Shown here: in pieces, positions 26,692 to 33,520 of the stretch
How positions within the stretch are numbered: the stretch's first letter is position 1
Layout of the letters: each line of letters starts with the position of its first letter
Assembly: GCA_905233825.1 (NCBI GenBank)
Contig: CAJOFE010000042.1
Span: 11,528 to 56,810, forward strand
DNA length: 45,283 nt
Source of the DNA: an uncultured Prevotella sp.
GTDB lineage: Bacteria; Bacteroidota; Bacteroidia; Bacteroidales; Bacteroidaceae
Direction of reading: 5' to 3'
Made by a program: the position numbers and the translations under genes
Notes under the pieces: generated by a model
Told to the model about the DNA's origin: nothing
The model's input: the letters and a program-made list of their open reading frames with translations, nothing else
Database searches by the model: none

Positions 26692-26723
26692 CAAAGATAC
26701 ACATTTTTTCTGAATTCAACAAG
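26692..26723 (-). promoter_or_regulatory. Promoter of the C10 protease gene
   Basis: On the minus strand TATCTTTG lies at 26699-26692 and CTTG at 26723-26720, 20 nt apart, fitting the Bacteroidetes consensus. The predicted transcript starts near 26685, which rules out an in-frame ATG at 26694 and supports the start at 26661. Confidence 0.8.
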
Positions 26724-26743
26724 AAAAACAAGAAATAATTGTG

Positions 26744-26751
26744 TATCTTTG
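26744..26751 (+). promoter_or_regulatory. -7 promoter element of the metallophosphoesterase gene
   Basis: TATCTTTG matches TAnnTTTG and lies 14 nt upstream of the ATG at 26766 and 41 nt upstream of the ATG at 26793. The matching upstream element is not obvious. It is divergent from the protease promoter, with the two -7 elements only 44 bp apart. Confidence 0.65.
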
Positions 26752-26765
26752 CACACAAATTGCAG

Positions 26766-27932
26766 ATGACAACGATACGCAACCAACACTTTATGAAACC
26801 TATGGGAATGATTATCTTCATGCTTCTGCCCCTGATGGGCATCGCCTATGTGAGCTGGCACGTATGGATGCTATTACCGATAGCGACGGGATGGAAATTG
26901 GCCGTCATCGGTACGGGGCTGCTATGCTTCCTCCTGCTGTTCTACAACTTCGGCGGAGGCCTCAACAAACTACCGTTGCCTTTGGCACGCGTTTCCTATA
27001 CGGTGGGCACATCTTCCATCTTCATCCTCCTCTATCTGACGATGGTTTTCCTGTTGCTCGACATAGGACGTCTGATACACCTTGTGCCGAAGACGTGGCT
27101 TCACGCCAACGGAGTGACGGCAGTAGCCATTGCAGGATTGCTCATCACCGTGTTCCTCTGTGGCAATCTGCACTATTATAATAAGGTACGCGTACCTATA
27201 ACCATCACTACGACGAAGCCCCTACCCCACGACTACCGCATCGTGATGCTGAGCGACCTGCACTTAGGCTTCCACAACACCCGTGCCGACTTGGCGCGTT
27301 GGGTGGATATGATTAATGCCGAGCAACCCAACCTGATACTCATTGCGGGCGACATCATCGACAACAGCGTGCGCCCCCTCATCGAGGAAGATATGGCCGC
27401 TGAGTTCCACCGCCTGCAAGCCCCTGTCTATGCCTGCTTAGGCAACCACGAGTACTACAGCGGCTCACCACGTGCCCAGCAGTTCTACCGCGATGCAGGC
27501 ATCCACCTGCTTATCGACTCAGTTGCCGTCATCGACTCATCCTTAGTCATCATAGGTCGCGACGACCGTGCCAACCATCGCCGCAAGCCCATTAACCAGC
27601 TCATTGCTGACGTTTCTTCCTCTCTGGGAGAGGGCCAGGGTGAGGCTTTCACCATTCTCCTCGACCACCAGCCCTATCACTTGGAACAGGCAGAGGCTGT
27701 AGGCATCGATTTCCAGCTGAGCGGACACACCCATCGCGGCCAAGTATGGCCCATCTCGTGGATTACCGATGCCCTATACGAATGTTCGTGGGGCAGACAT
27801 CAGCGTGGCAACACGCAGTATTACGTATCCAGCGGCATCGGCCTCTGGGGTGGCAAGTTCCGCATAGGCACCCAGTCAGAGTATGTCGTAACCACACTCC
27901 ACCCAAACGCCACTTCCGAAACCCAGCAATAG
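26766..27932 (+). CDS. Membrane-anchored metallophosphoesterase
   Basis: The 388-residue protein has about four N-terminal membrane helices (residues 14-135) and then a calcineurin-like phosphoesterase domain: DLHLG (Asp164, His166), GDIIDN (195-200), GNHEYY (226-231) and SGHTHRGQ (319-326). This YkuE-like layout is common for lipid-A or UDP-diacylglucosamine-type hydrolases, but the substrate here is unknown. The promoter predicts a very short leader for 26766; the ATG at 26793 (MKPMGMIIF) is a plausible alternative start. Residues 284-293 (SSSLGEGQGE) look like an in-frame repeat insertion. Confidence 0.85.
   Translation: MTTIRNQHFMKPMGMIIFMLLPLMGIAYVSWHVWMLLPIATGWKLAVIGTGLLCFLLLFYNFGGGLNKLPLPLARVSYTVGTSSIFILLYLTMVFLLLDIGRLIHLVPKTWLHANGVTAVAIAGLLITVFLCGNLHYYNKVRVPITITTTKPLPHDYRIVMLSDLHLGFHNTRADLARWVDMINAEQPNLILIAGDIIDNSVRPLIEEDMAAEFHRLQAPVYACLGNHEYYSGSPRAQQFYRDAGIHLLIDSVAVIDSSLVIIGRDDRANHRRKPINQLIADVSSSLGEGQGEAFTILLDHQPYHLEQAEAVGIDFQLSGHTHRGQVWPISWITDALYECSWGRHQRGNTQYYVSSGIGLWGGKFRIGTQSEYVVTTLHPNATSETQQ
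27613..27646 (+). repeat. Palindromic repeat-like segment inside the metallophosphoesterase gene
   Basis: The stretch TTCCTCTCTGGGAGAGGG and the following CCAGGGTGAGGC form a short C/T-then-G/A hairpin unlike the surrounding coding sequence. Segments of this type are common between genes in Prevotella (recalled, not checked). Here it is read in frame as SSSLGEGQGE between two conserved blocks of the enzyme. Confidence 0.45.
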
Positions 27933-27977
27933 CAAAACGCTGAAACCACTTTCAGACTTGCACCTTCTGCCCCCGAT

Positions 27978-28034
27978 TGCAAACAAAAAGCAAAGCGGGA
28001 AAGCTGGTTTTCTGCCACACTTTTGCTATCTTTG
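27978..28034 (+). promoter_or_regulatory. Promoter and two phased TGCAAA-like sites upstream of the HTH regulator gene
   Basis: TATCTTTG at 28027-28034 is a -7 element 19 nt before the ATG at 28054. TGCAAA (27978) and AGCAAA (27989) are 11 bp apart, and the second ends 33 bp before the -7 element. This is the same spacing as the last TGCAAA to the -7 element of the neighbouring lipocalin-like gene. The -33 region is weak (GCTG), as expected for an activated promoter. Confidence 0.55.
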
Positions 28035-28053
28035 CACGCAAAAACGAAAAGCG

Positions 28054-29082
28054 ATGAAACACATTCTGACGATATTGAGCGCTTGCATCTTGCTGGGATG
28101 CGCCTCAAACGAAGATGGCGAGAAGCAATACCTGCTCCAAGGAGCATGGACATTGCAGCAGATAGATTATCCGACGAGCCTGTCGGACACGTTCCCCCAC
28201 AACGGCCGTACCTTCTTGCGCCTCTATGATGCCGACAGCACATTGTATGAGTGTGGGCTGACGCAAACGGCATCGGCTATGATCGTCGTGCCTGATGGCA
28301 AGTGCAACGTGACGCTGATAGACAAAGGAGGGGGCGAGCACCTCTATCTGGAGGATGACAACCCAAGACCGCTGACAGTAAAGGATGATACAACTGTCGT
28401 CATCCAGCAGAATGGCGTGCTTTATACGTGGCATCGGGCTGATAACATCGCTAAGGAATGGAGCACGGAGATACACGACATCATTGTCGCCGACCTGCAA
28501 CGCGAAGGGCAAAGGAGTGACCTGCGCAGCTATGTGCTCTCGGCCAAAGAACGTCAGCAGGCAGGCTACATCAACTGGCTCGTGGGCATGCTGGTGGGTG
28601 CTGCTGTCTTTATGTCTATTATTATAAAGATGTATGTGTCTAAGCGTAGGCTGACACGAAGGCTTCAGCAACAGCTTCACCAGATTCAGGAGAACCACGA
28701 ACAGCGACCAGCGCCTGTGAAGCAGATGATGGAAACGATGGAAGACGAGTTCTTCGCCTCCGACGATTATCTGGCATTGCAGCGCCGAATCAGCACAGGC
28801 CAACGACTGAGGGAAGAGGAATGGAGCGACATTGAAGAGCAGATCAAGAAGGTATATCCAGGTTTCAGCAGTCAGTTGCGCAGCCTTCATCCCATGTCGG
28901 AACTAGAACACCAGACCTGCCTGCTCATCAAGCTCCGCATCGCCCCGTCAGACATTGCCTCCGTGCTGGCTCGCGACGTAAGCACCATCAGCACCGTGCG
29001 TAGCAGACTCTACAAAAAGGTGTTCGGACAGAAGGGAGGCGCCAAGGAATGGGACGAATTTCTGCTTTCCATCGGAGCATAA
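28054..29082 (+). CDS. Membrane-anchored one-component regulator with lipocalin-like sensor and C-terminal HTH
   Basis: The ATG at 28054 gives 342 residues starting MKHILTILSACILLGC, a lipoprotein-type signal (Cys16); an earlier in-frame ATG at 27958 precedes the promoter and is rejected. Residues 28-130 form a beta-rich extracytoplasmic region starting LQGAWTLQQIDYP, reminiscent of lipocalins. One membrane helix follows (172-195), then a basic coiled coil (197-215) and a LuxR/sigma-region-4-like helix-turn-helix (about 283-325, PSDIASVLARDVSTISTVRS). It could sense an envelope ligand and bind DNA directly. Target genes are inferred from the shared operators. Confidence 0.75.
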   Translation: MKHILTILSACILLGCASNEDGEKQYLLQGAWTLQQIDYPTSLSDTFPHNGRTFLRLYDADSTLYECGLTQTASAMIVVPDGKCNVTLIDKGGGEHLYLEDDNPRPLTVKDDTTVVIQQNGVLYTWHRADNIAKEWSTEIHDIIVADLQREGQRSDLRSYVLSAKERQQAGYINWLVGMLVGAAVFMSIIIKMYVSKRRLTRRLQQQLHQIQENHEQRPAPVKQMMETMEDEFFASDDYLALQRRISTGQRLREEEWSDIEEQIKKVYPGFSSQLRSLHPMSELEHQTCLLIKLRIAPSDIASVLARDVSTISTVRSRLYKKVFGQKGGAKEWDEFLLSIGA

Positions 29083-29088
29083 TCCCTT

Positions 29089-29112
29089 TTCCCTCTCCTT
29101 GAAGGGAGGGGA
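29089..29112 (+). terminator. Imperfect hairpin after the regulator gene
   Basis: TTCCCTCTCCTT and AAGGGAGGGGAA can pair around a 2-nt loop with one or two mismatches, 6 nt after the stop codon. There is no T-run downstream, so it may be a weak terminator or just a member of the C/T-G/A hairpin repeats seen elsewhere. Confidence 0.4.
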
Positions 29113-29113
29113 A

Positions 29114-29152
29114 TGCGAACGAAATGCAAACAGGATGCAAAGCAGATGCAAA
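29114..29152 (+). promoter_or_regulatory. Four TGCAAA sites at exact 11-bp spacing (operator array)
   Basis: TGCGAA starts at 29114 and TGCAAA at 29125, 29136 and 29147, each 11 bp apart, so all sites face the same side of the helix. The array ends 8 bp before the -33 element (29161) of the lipocalin-like gene. This is the geometry of a cooperative activator site. The adjacent membrane-anchored HTH protein is the best candidate binder (inference). Confidence 0.7.
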
Positions 29153-29160
29153 CTGAAAAC

Positions 29161-29192
29161 CTTGGCTATATGGCTGAATGAGCGTACCTTTG
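29161..29192 (+). promoter_or_regulatory. Promoter of the lipocalin-like gene
   Basis: CTTG (29161-29164) and TACCTTTG (29185-29192) are exactly 20 nt apart, a good Bacteroidetes promoter. The predicted leader is about 40 nt, A-rich before the ATG at 29240. Confidence 0.8.
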
Positions 29193-29239
29193 CATCGAAA
29201 ATTCACAACAAGTCTAACCCAATTAAAAACGTAAAGCTT

Positions 29240-29737
29240 ATGAAGAAAGTAATGTTAGTGATGGCAATGGCACTCATGAGTGTCATGCAGATGAATGCCC
29301 AAACACAGAAAGTGGCCGACAAGGAAATCGTAGGCGTATGGCTGATGGAATCCATGCAATGGGACGGAGAAAGGAAAACGATGTGTGGTAAGGAAACGGG
29401 CTATACCCAGTTCAAGTATTACGGAGCCGACGGCGAGTACGCCTGTGCACAAATTGTCATGAATAAGGACGGCCAATGCGTTGTGATGCCTCACGAGTAC
29501 GGCACCTACACCTTCAAGGATGGCTGGTACAGCGAGATGGGCCGTGAAGCCATCAAGGATGCAGTCATCCTCACAGACAAGAACACCTACAAGGGAAGAT
29601 GGATGAACCGTAACGACATTTGGAAGAAGCAAGCCAACATGCCCGAGAAGCTGGTCAATTACATTCTCAGCTGTTGCCGAGCCAAGGAAATGCCTGCCGA
29701 AATCAATCAACTCATCAAGCAGGCGATGTTCAAATAA
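29240..29737 (+). CDS. Secreted lipocalin-like small protein
   Basis: Starting at 29240 gives 165 residues with a signal peptide (MKKVMLVMAMALMSVMQMNA before QTQK). The mature part begins KEIVGVWLMESMQWDGER, a G-x-W start followed by beta strands, as in the lipocalin-like DUF4488-type proteins of Bacteroidetes. It is helical at the C-terminus. The G-x-W start echoes the sensor region of the upstream regulator. An earlier in-frame ATG at 29099 precedes the promoter and is rejected. Function unknown; it may bind the same ligand as the regulator. Confidence 0.7.
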   Translation: MKKVMLVMAMALMSVMQMNAQTQKVADKEIVGVWLMESMQWDGERKTMCGKETGYTQFKYYGADGEYACAQIVMNKDGQCVVMPHEYGTYTFKDGWYSEMGREAIKDAVILTDKNTYKGRWMNRNDIWKKQANMPEKLVNYILSCCRAKEMPAEINQLIKQAMFK

Positions 29738-29980
29738 GGTAATTACCGTAACTGACATAACAAAACGAGTAGAACAGAAGTTAGTAAATAGACCCGGGAA
29801 CCCTGGAGGCCGCTGAGAAGCTCCCTCCAGCTTTCCATTTGTGAAAGACACACCTTCCTCTTTTCTTCATAGAGGCACAAGAGTTGTAAAGGAAAGTGAC
29901 AAAAAAGAGATATTTGGAAACTGAGTGAAATAGAATTTCAGCAGGAAGGAGAAGGGAGGAAAAGGGTGCATCTGCGAGGG

Positions 29981-30182
29981 AGAAACGGGCTTCAGACGAG
30001 GAAGATGGCGTTTTGGAGCCTCCAAAAACCGTTTTGCTACGTCCAAAAATGATTTTGGAGCGTGCAAAATGCCATTTTGAAGCGTCGAAGATGCCTTCTT
30101 TTGTCCTCGGAGATGCCGTTTCCAAGGCAAAGAAATGCCGCTTCCTGGCCTCGGAAACGGCATTTGTTAGAAGCAAAAACGG
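29981..30182. repeat. 22-bp periodic palindromic array B (about nine units)
   Basis: Core ATGCC/ACGG/ATGGC words fall at 30005, 30027, 30049, 30069, 30091, 30113, 30135, 30157 and 30179, a 20-22-bp spacing that is exactly 22 from 30069 onward. Units centre on a dyad like GGAAATGSCATTTCC (variants CAAAATGCCATTTTG, GGAAACGGCATTTGT) with spacers such as GAGCCTC, TGGCCTC and AAGGCAA. A weaker unit may start at 29981. The array occupies the gap between two convergent genes, as array A does. The rest of the 582-bp gap (29738-30319) holds a CTGGAGG/CCTCCAG hairpin near 29803-29830, but no gene I can support. Confidence 0.8.
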
Positions 30183-30227
30183 AGCCCTTTCGTAATCCCC
30201 TGAGAATGAGATGGGTACGAAAGGGCT
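30183..30227 (-). terminator. Intrinsic terminator of the fur-glnA-DUF3467 transcript
   Basis: AGCCCTTTCGTA (30227-30216 read on the minus strand) pairs perfectly with TACGAAAGGGCT (30194-30183) over 12 bp. The minus strand then reads CCGTTTTTGC. The 21-nt loop can extend the stem with a CCC/GGG pairing. It lies about 93 nt after the DUF3467 stop, directly against array B. Confidence 0.75.
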
Positions 30228-30319
30228 TGAAACTCGCTTATTTTCGGCCAGATGACCACTTGGTGGATTCTGAGCGAGATACGAGAGGGATGTTGTCAAT
30301 TCTATTGACAATCCTACGC

Positions 30320-30646
30320 TTAGGCCTCACCACCCTTCACGTTGAAGGGGGCAATGGTGCGATCATCTTTGTTGGCCTGTGGCATCTTAATAGTGCCGAA
30401 AGTACGCTCATAGCGCATGATGTTCTCCTGCAGGGCTCCCAGCAGGCGCTTGGCATGCTCAGGGGCAAGGATAACGCGGCTACGCACCTGGGCCTTGGGG
30501 AGTCCAGGCAGCATGCGAGCGAAATCGAGGATGAATTCACTACTGCTGTGAGTGATGATGGCAAAGTTAGCATACTCGCCCTGAGCCTTGTCAGGAGCCA
30601 GTTCTATCTGCAGCCCTTGCTGCTTCTGTTCGTTTTCGTTGTTCAT
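30320..30646 (-). CDS. DUF3467 family protein
   Basis: Starting at 30646 gives 108 residues, MNNENEQKQQGLQIELAPDK onward, with the conserved GEYANFAIITHSSSEFILDF and LAPEHAKRLLGALQENIMRY of DUF3467. A longer in-frame extension upstream overlaps the glnA 3' end and is rejected. In Bacteroides this gene typically lies just after rpoC and before rpsL (recalled synteny). Here it keeps that relative order, but accessory genes separate it from both. Function unknown. Confidence 0.88.
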   Translation of the reverse strand: MNNENEQKQQGLQIELAPDKAQGEYANFAIITHSSSEFILDFARMLPGLPKAQVRSRVILAPEHAKRLLGALQENIMRYERTFGTIKMPQANKDDRTIAPFNVKGGEA

Positions 30647-30699
30647 TTTTGTTTGATGAATTAATTTGTTTTTTGAAAGAAATGTTTCCTTGAATGGGG

Positions 30700-32217
30700 T
30701 TATCCGCAATGGAAATAGCGGGTGACCAGTTTCTGTATCTCCTCGGGGAAGCCCTCGATGTTGTGGCGCAACGTAGCATCGTCGAAGGCACGCAACTGGG
30801 AGATGATGCCGTCGATCATAGCTGGTGAGAAGACGTTGTGCTCCTCGAAGGCGGCACGCTGACGCTCCAGGCAGTCGGCAGAGGCAACGCACGAGTCGGG
30901 CAACTGGGCCAGCGTGGCCAAGCGGTCAGCATTCTCTGCAGCATGGATGTTCACATTGACATAGGTCTTCTCGGCCAGCTCGAGGGCATTTGGCATCTCG
31001 AAGCCGTGACGACAGGCCACGCAGAGTCCGGCCAGCAACTGGTAGAGGTCGGCAGAACCATCGGGCGAGCGCATCTCAACGGTCTGCTTCTCAGAGGTGA
31101 GGGGTGAGGAATTAGAAGCAAGAGATGTGTCTTGCGGATTGGCAAGGGCGCACATATTCACGTCAGCCGCCCAGCCAAGAGGCACACGGACAAGCACAGA
31201 ACGGTTGCGATCGCCCCAGCAAACGTTGGTCGGAGCCTCCTGATGGGGCACCAAACGGAAGTAGCTGGTGGGATTCTTGTTGCCAAAAGCGGTGATGGCA
31301 GGTGCGAGGTCCATCATGCCGGCAATCATCTTACGGGCGGCTTCGCTGAGCACGCCACCATCGAGCATCTGGTTCTTTCCGTCCTTCATCATGCGCATGT
31401 GGATATGCAGACCCGAGCCGGCCTTGCCTGTAGTGATCTTCGGAGCGAAGGTGACATCATAGCCCATCTGATAGCCGAGGTTGCGAATGACCCACTTTGC
31501 CACCATCAGCTGGTCTGCAGCCTGCTCCACAGGCACGGGCAGGAACTCAATCTCGTTCTGCTCGTAGTTCTTGCCGTCGAGCGAGAAGTTGCCCACCTCG
31601 CTGTGGCCGTACTTGATCTGTCCTCCAGCCTGTGCGATATATTGCATACATTGAGTACGGAACTCGTTGGCCTTGGCATAGGGGGCCGACTCGTGATAGC
31701 CACGCTGGTCCTGGGCAGGGAATACTTCTTCGTCGTCGCTGATGACATAGTACTCCAGCTCGCCCATAGCCTGAAACTCCATACCCGTCACCTCGCGGAA
31801 AGCCTCTGCAGCTTTGTGCAGCGTGTGCTCAGGCGACGACTCCAAGGGGCGACCGTCCTTGTCGAAGAAGGAACAGAGCATGGTCACCGTAGGAATCTCG
31901 GCAAAGGGATCGACGAATGCCGTGCGGAAGCGAGGCAACACATAGAGGTCGCTACTGCCAGCCTGTATGAACGAGAAAAGGCTGCTGCCATCGACACGCT
32001 CACCACAGGTGAGGATGGTCTCGAGATAGGCCAAGTCGTTGATGACGAAGTTAAGTGTCTTCAGGCGTCCATCGCCACCAGGATACATGAAGTTCACCAT
32101 GCGGATGTCGTTGTTGACGATGTAGTCGATAATGTCGGCCTTGGTCAGCTCAGCAGCAGGCTTCTGAAGAGTCGCCACGATAAGGTTGGGATTGAGTGTA
32201 AGATGCTTGTTGTCCAT
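30700..32217 (-). CDS. glnA: Glutamine synthetase family protein
   Basis: The 505-residue enzyme matches the GS family, which makes glutamine from glutamate, ammonia and ATP. Visible motifs are GELEYYVIS (152-160), NEIEF (221-225), the ATP/metal-site GSGLHIHMR (267-275), NRSVLVRVP (338-346) and EMRSPDGSADLYQ (381-393). It is much shorter than GSIII and resembles GSI-like proteins of Prevotella; full enzymatic activity is likely but not proven. Residues 364-377 (TSLASNSSPLTSEK) look like an in-frame repeat insertion. It is 27 nt downstream of the Fur-family gene, probably in one operon. Confidence 0.85.
   Translation of the reverse strand: MDNKHLTLNPNLIVATLQKPAAELTKADIIDYIVNNDIRMVNFMYPGGDGRLKTLNFVINDLAYLETILTCGERVDGSSLFSFIQAGSSDLYVLPRFRTAFVDPFAEIPTVTMLCSFFDKDGRPLESSPEHTLHKAAEAFREVTGMEFQAMGELEYYVISDDEEVFPAQDQRGYHESAPYAKANEFRTQCMQYIAQAGGQIKYGHSEVGNFSLDGKNYEQNEIEFLPVPVEQAADQLMVAKWVIRNLGYQMGYDVTFAPKITTGKAGSGLHIHMRMMKDGKNQMLDGGVLSEAARKMIAGMMDLAPAITAFGNKNPTSYFRLVPHQEAPTNVCWGDRNRSVLVRVPLGWAADVNMCALANPQDTSLASNSSPLTSEKQTVEMRSPDGSADLYQLLAGLCVACRHGFEMPNALELAEKTYVNVNIHAAENADRLATLAQLPDSCVASADCLERQRAAFEEHNVFSPAMIDGIISQLRAFDDATLRHNIEGFPEEIQKLVTRYFHCG
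31089..31121 (-). repeat. C/T-rich repeat-like insertion inside glnA
   Basis: On the minus strand the codons include CTAATTCCTCACCCCTCACC, a phrase common between genes in Prevotella (recalled). It is read in frame as ASNSSPLTSE between conserved blocks of the enzyme, where family members I recall have only a few residues. It probably forms a surface loop. Confidence 0.5.
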
Positions 32218-32244
32218 AATGGTTATTGGTTATTTGATAGGAAT

Positions 32245-32661
32245 TCAATGGGAGCACTCGGGACAAATGCCCTTCACGATGTGGCTGGCCGAGGTGACGG
32301 TGTAGCCTGGAGGCACACCCACCTGAGGCACGGGCACTCCATCGAGGCAGAAGGTGCGCTGGCAACGCTCGCAGAAGAAATGCACGTGCAAGTCGTCATC
32401 ATCTTCGTCGCTATGACTATGGCATAACTCAAAGCGAAGGGAGCCGCTACCGTCTTCAATGGCGTGCACCAGATGGTGCTCGCGGAAGAGTGTCAGGGCA
32501 CGGAAGATGCCCGACTTGTCTATCGACAGAATCTTCCCTTCCAGTTCTGCCAGCGTCAGCGGACGTGCCGACGTGGCCAACGCACGCACTACCACAATGC
32601 GGTTGGCCGTAGGCTTGATGTCATGCTCAGCGAGCAGACGTGCACACTCTTCTTGTTTCAT
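32245..32661 (-). CDS. Fur-family transcriptional regulator
   Basis: The ATG at 32661 gives 138 residues, MKQEECARLLAEHDIKPTAN onward, with the winged-helix region (residues 15-70) and recognition helix SGIFRALTLFREHHLV. The dimerization domain has the histidine-rich metal site CHSHSDEDDDDLHVHF. Two CxxC pairs (Cys97/Cys100 and Cys133/Cys136) form the structural zinc site. Whether it senses iron, zinc or peroxide cannot be told. It heads the fur-glnA-DUF3467 direction. The promoter lies so close that the mRNA may be leaderless. Confidence 0.88.
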   Translation of the reverse strand: MKQEECARLLAEHDIKPTANRIVVVRALATSARPLTLAELEGKILSIDKSGIFRALTLFREHHLVHAIEDGSGSLRFELCHSHSDEDDDDLHVHFFCERCQRTFCLDGVPVPQVGVPPGYTVTSASHIVKGICPECSH

Positions 32662-32665
32662 GATG

Positions 32666-32697
32666 CAAAGGTACGACTTTTTCCTCAAAACAGCAAA
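32666..32697 (-). promoter_or_regulatory. Promoter of the Fur-family gene, only 4 nt from the start codon
   Basis: On the minus strand TACCTTTG lies at 32673-32666 and TTTG at 32697-32694, exactly 20 nt apart, an ideal match. The ATG begins at 32661. A start point 6-8 nt downstream of the -7 element would fall on or next to the ATG, giving a leaderless or nearly leaderless transcript. Confidence 0.75.
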
Positions 32698-32733
32698 CAG
32701 AATCGGCATTATACGCAAAAAGTTTCAGGAAAA

Positions 32734-32765
32734 GTTGGAGGATAAGCCGAAAGTAGTTATCTTTG
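32734..32765 (+). promoter_or_regulatory. Promoter of the acidic lipoprotein gene
   Basis: GTTG (32734-32737) and TATCTTTG (32758-32765) are 20 nt apart, matching the Bacteroidetes consensus, 47 nt upstream of the ATG at 32813. It is divergent from the Fur-family promoter. Confidence 0.75.
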
Positions 32766-32812
32766 CACAGCCAATGACGTTGGCTGCATAAGAATCCTAA
32801 ACAACAAGCATC

Positions 32813-33442
32813 ATGAGAAAGATTTATCTGTTTGCCATCAGCGCCTTAGCAGTATGCGTGATGGCATCGTGCGACAACAAGAAGACCACCAAGAACTGGG
32901 CTGAAGAAGAGGACGAAGAGGACATTGAGCTATTGGAGGACGAGGAAGAGGAGAGCGACGAGGCGTCTGACGATATTGCCGTAGCCCCCGATGACCTCTG
33001 GACGGAGGAGGCTGTGGCCGACATGCTGCGCCGTGCCTACGCCGACGTGAGCATTGTCTTCACTCCACAAGAAGACGGGCAGGAGGCAAACATCGACCTC
33101 GACGGTATGTACTGCACCAAGCAATGGAATGAAATGCTGCGCCAGGCACGCGCTGCCTCCTATCGACAGACCAGTGCCGGTAAGCAGGGCTTCAACGATA
33201 CCTTTCACTGGAACTACTGGATGGAAGGAAAGGTCACTCCCGAGAACATCCATGTGACATTGCTGACGGGCAACATGGCCGAGGCAACCTTCCAGCTAAC
33301 TCACGGTGAGGAGTGGATGCACACGCACGTTGCCCTCGACTTCGAGGACGGACAATGGCGCATCAGCAACTGGTTGGAAATAGGTGACGACTCCAACAGT
33401 CTTCTTCAGGAAATGGAGCGCTACGTGGAAAGAGCGAGGTAA
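32813..33442 (+). CDS. Acidic lipoprotein of unknown function
   Basis: The 209-residue product has a lipoprotein signal (MRKIYLFAISALAVCVMASC, Cys20). A short lysine-rich stretch is followed by a very acidic linker (about residues 30-58, runs of Glu and Asp). A folded domain follows with conserved-looking aromatic residues (FNDTFHWNYWMEG, GEEWMHTHVALDFEDGQWRI), similar in layout to DUF3828-like NTF2-type lipoproteins. I do not recognise the family with certainty. It converges on rpoC and shares a bidirectional terminator with it. Confidence 0.7.
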   Translation: MRKIYLFAISALAVCVMASCDNKKTTKNWAEEEDEEDIELLEDEEEESDEASDDIAVAPDDLWTEEAVADMLRRAYADVSIVFTPQEDGQEANIDLDGMYCTKQWNEMLRQARAASYRQTSAGKQGFNDTFHWNYWMEGKVTPENIHVTLLTGNMAEATFQLTHGEEWMHTHVALDFEDGQWRISNWLEIGDDSNSLLQEMERYVERAR

Positions 33443-33458
33443 TCTGAAAGCATCAAAA

Positions 33459-33500
33459 AGAAAAGCATCTGAACTGCCAAGGCAATCCAGATGCTTTTCT
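33459..33500. terminator. Bidirectional terminator between rpoC and the lipoprotein gene
   Basis: AGAAAAGCATCTG (33459-33471) and CAGATGCTTTTCT (33488-33500) form a perfect 13-bp inverted repeat with A/T-rich ends on both sides, giving T-runs for either direction. It lies 20 nt upstream of the rpoC stop and 16 nt after the lipoprotein stop. Confidence 0.88.
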
Positions 33501-33520
33501 TATGATACGAATCAAACTGA

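Noticed and set aside
29781..30664. Overlapping open frames on both strands covering array B (for example a 176-codon minus frame and a 200-codon plus frame)
   Set aside because: They are made of the 22-bp repeat, which shifts frame each unit, and the plus frame also overlaps DUF3467. The proteins are low complexity and match no family I know.
30646..30892. N-terminal extension of the DUF3467 protein
   Set aside because: The extra 82 residues are arginine-rich out-of-frame glnA sequence and include the glnA stop region; the family begins at 30646.
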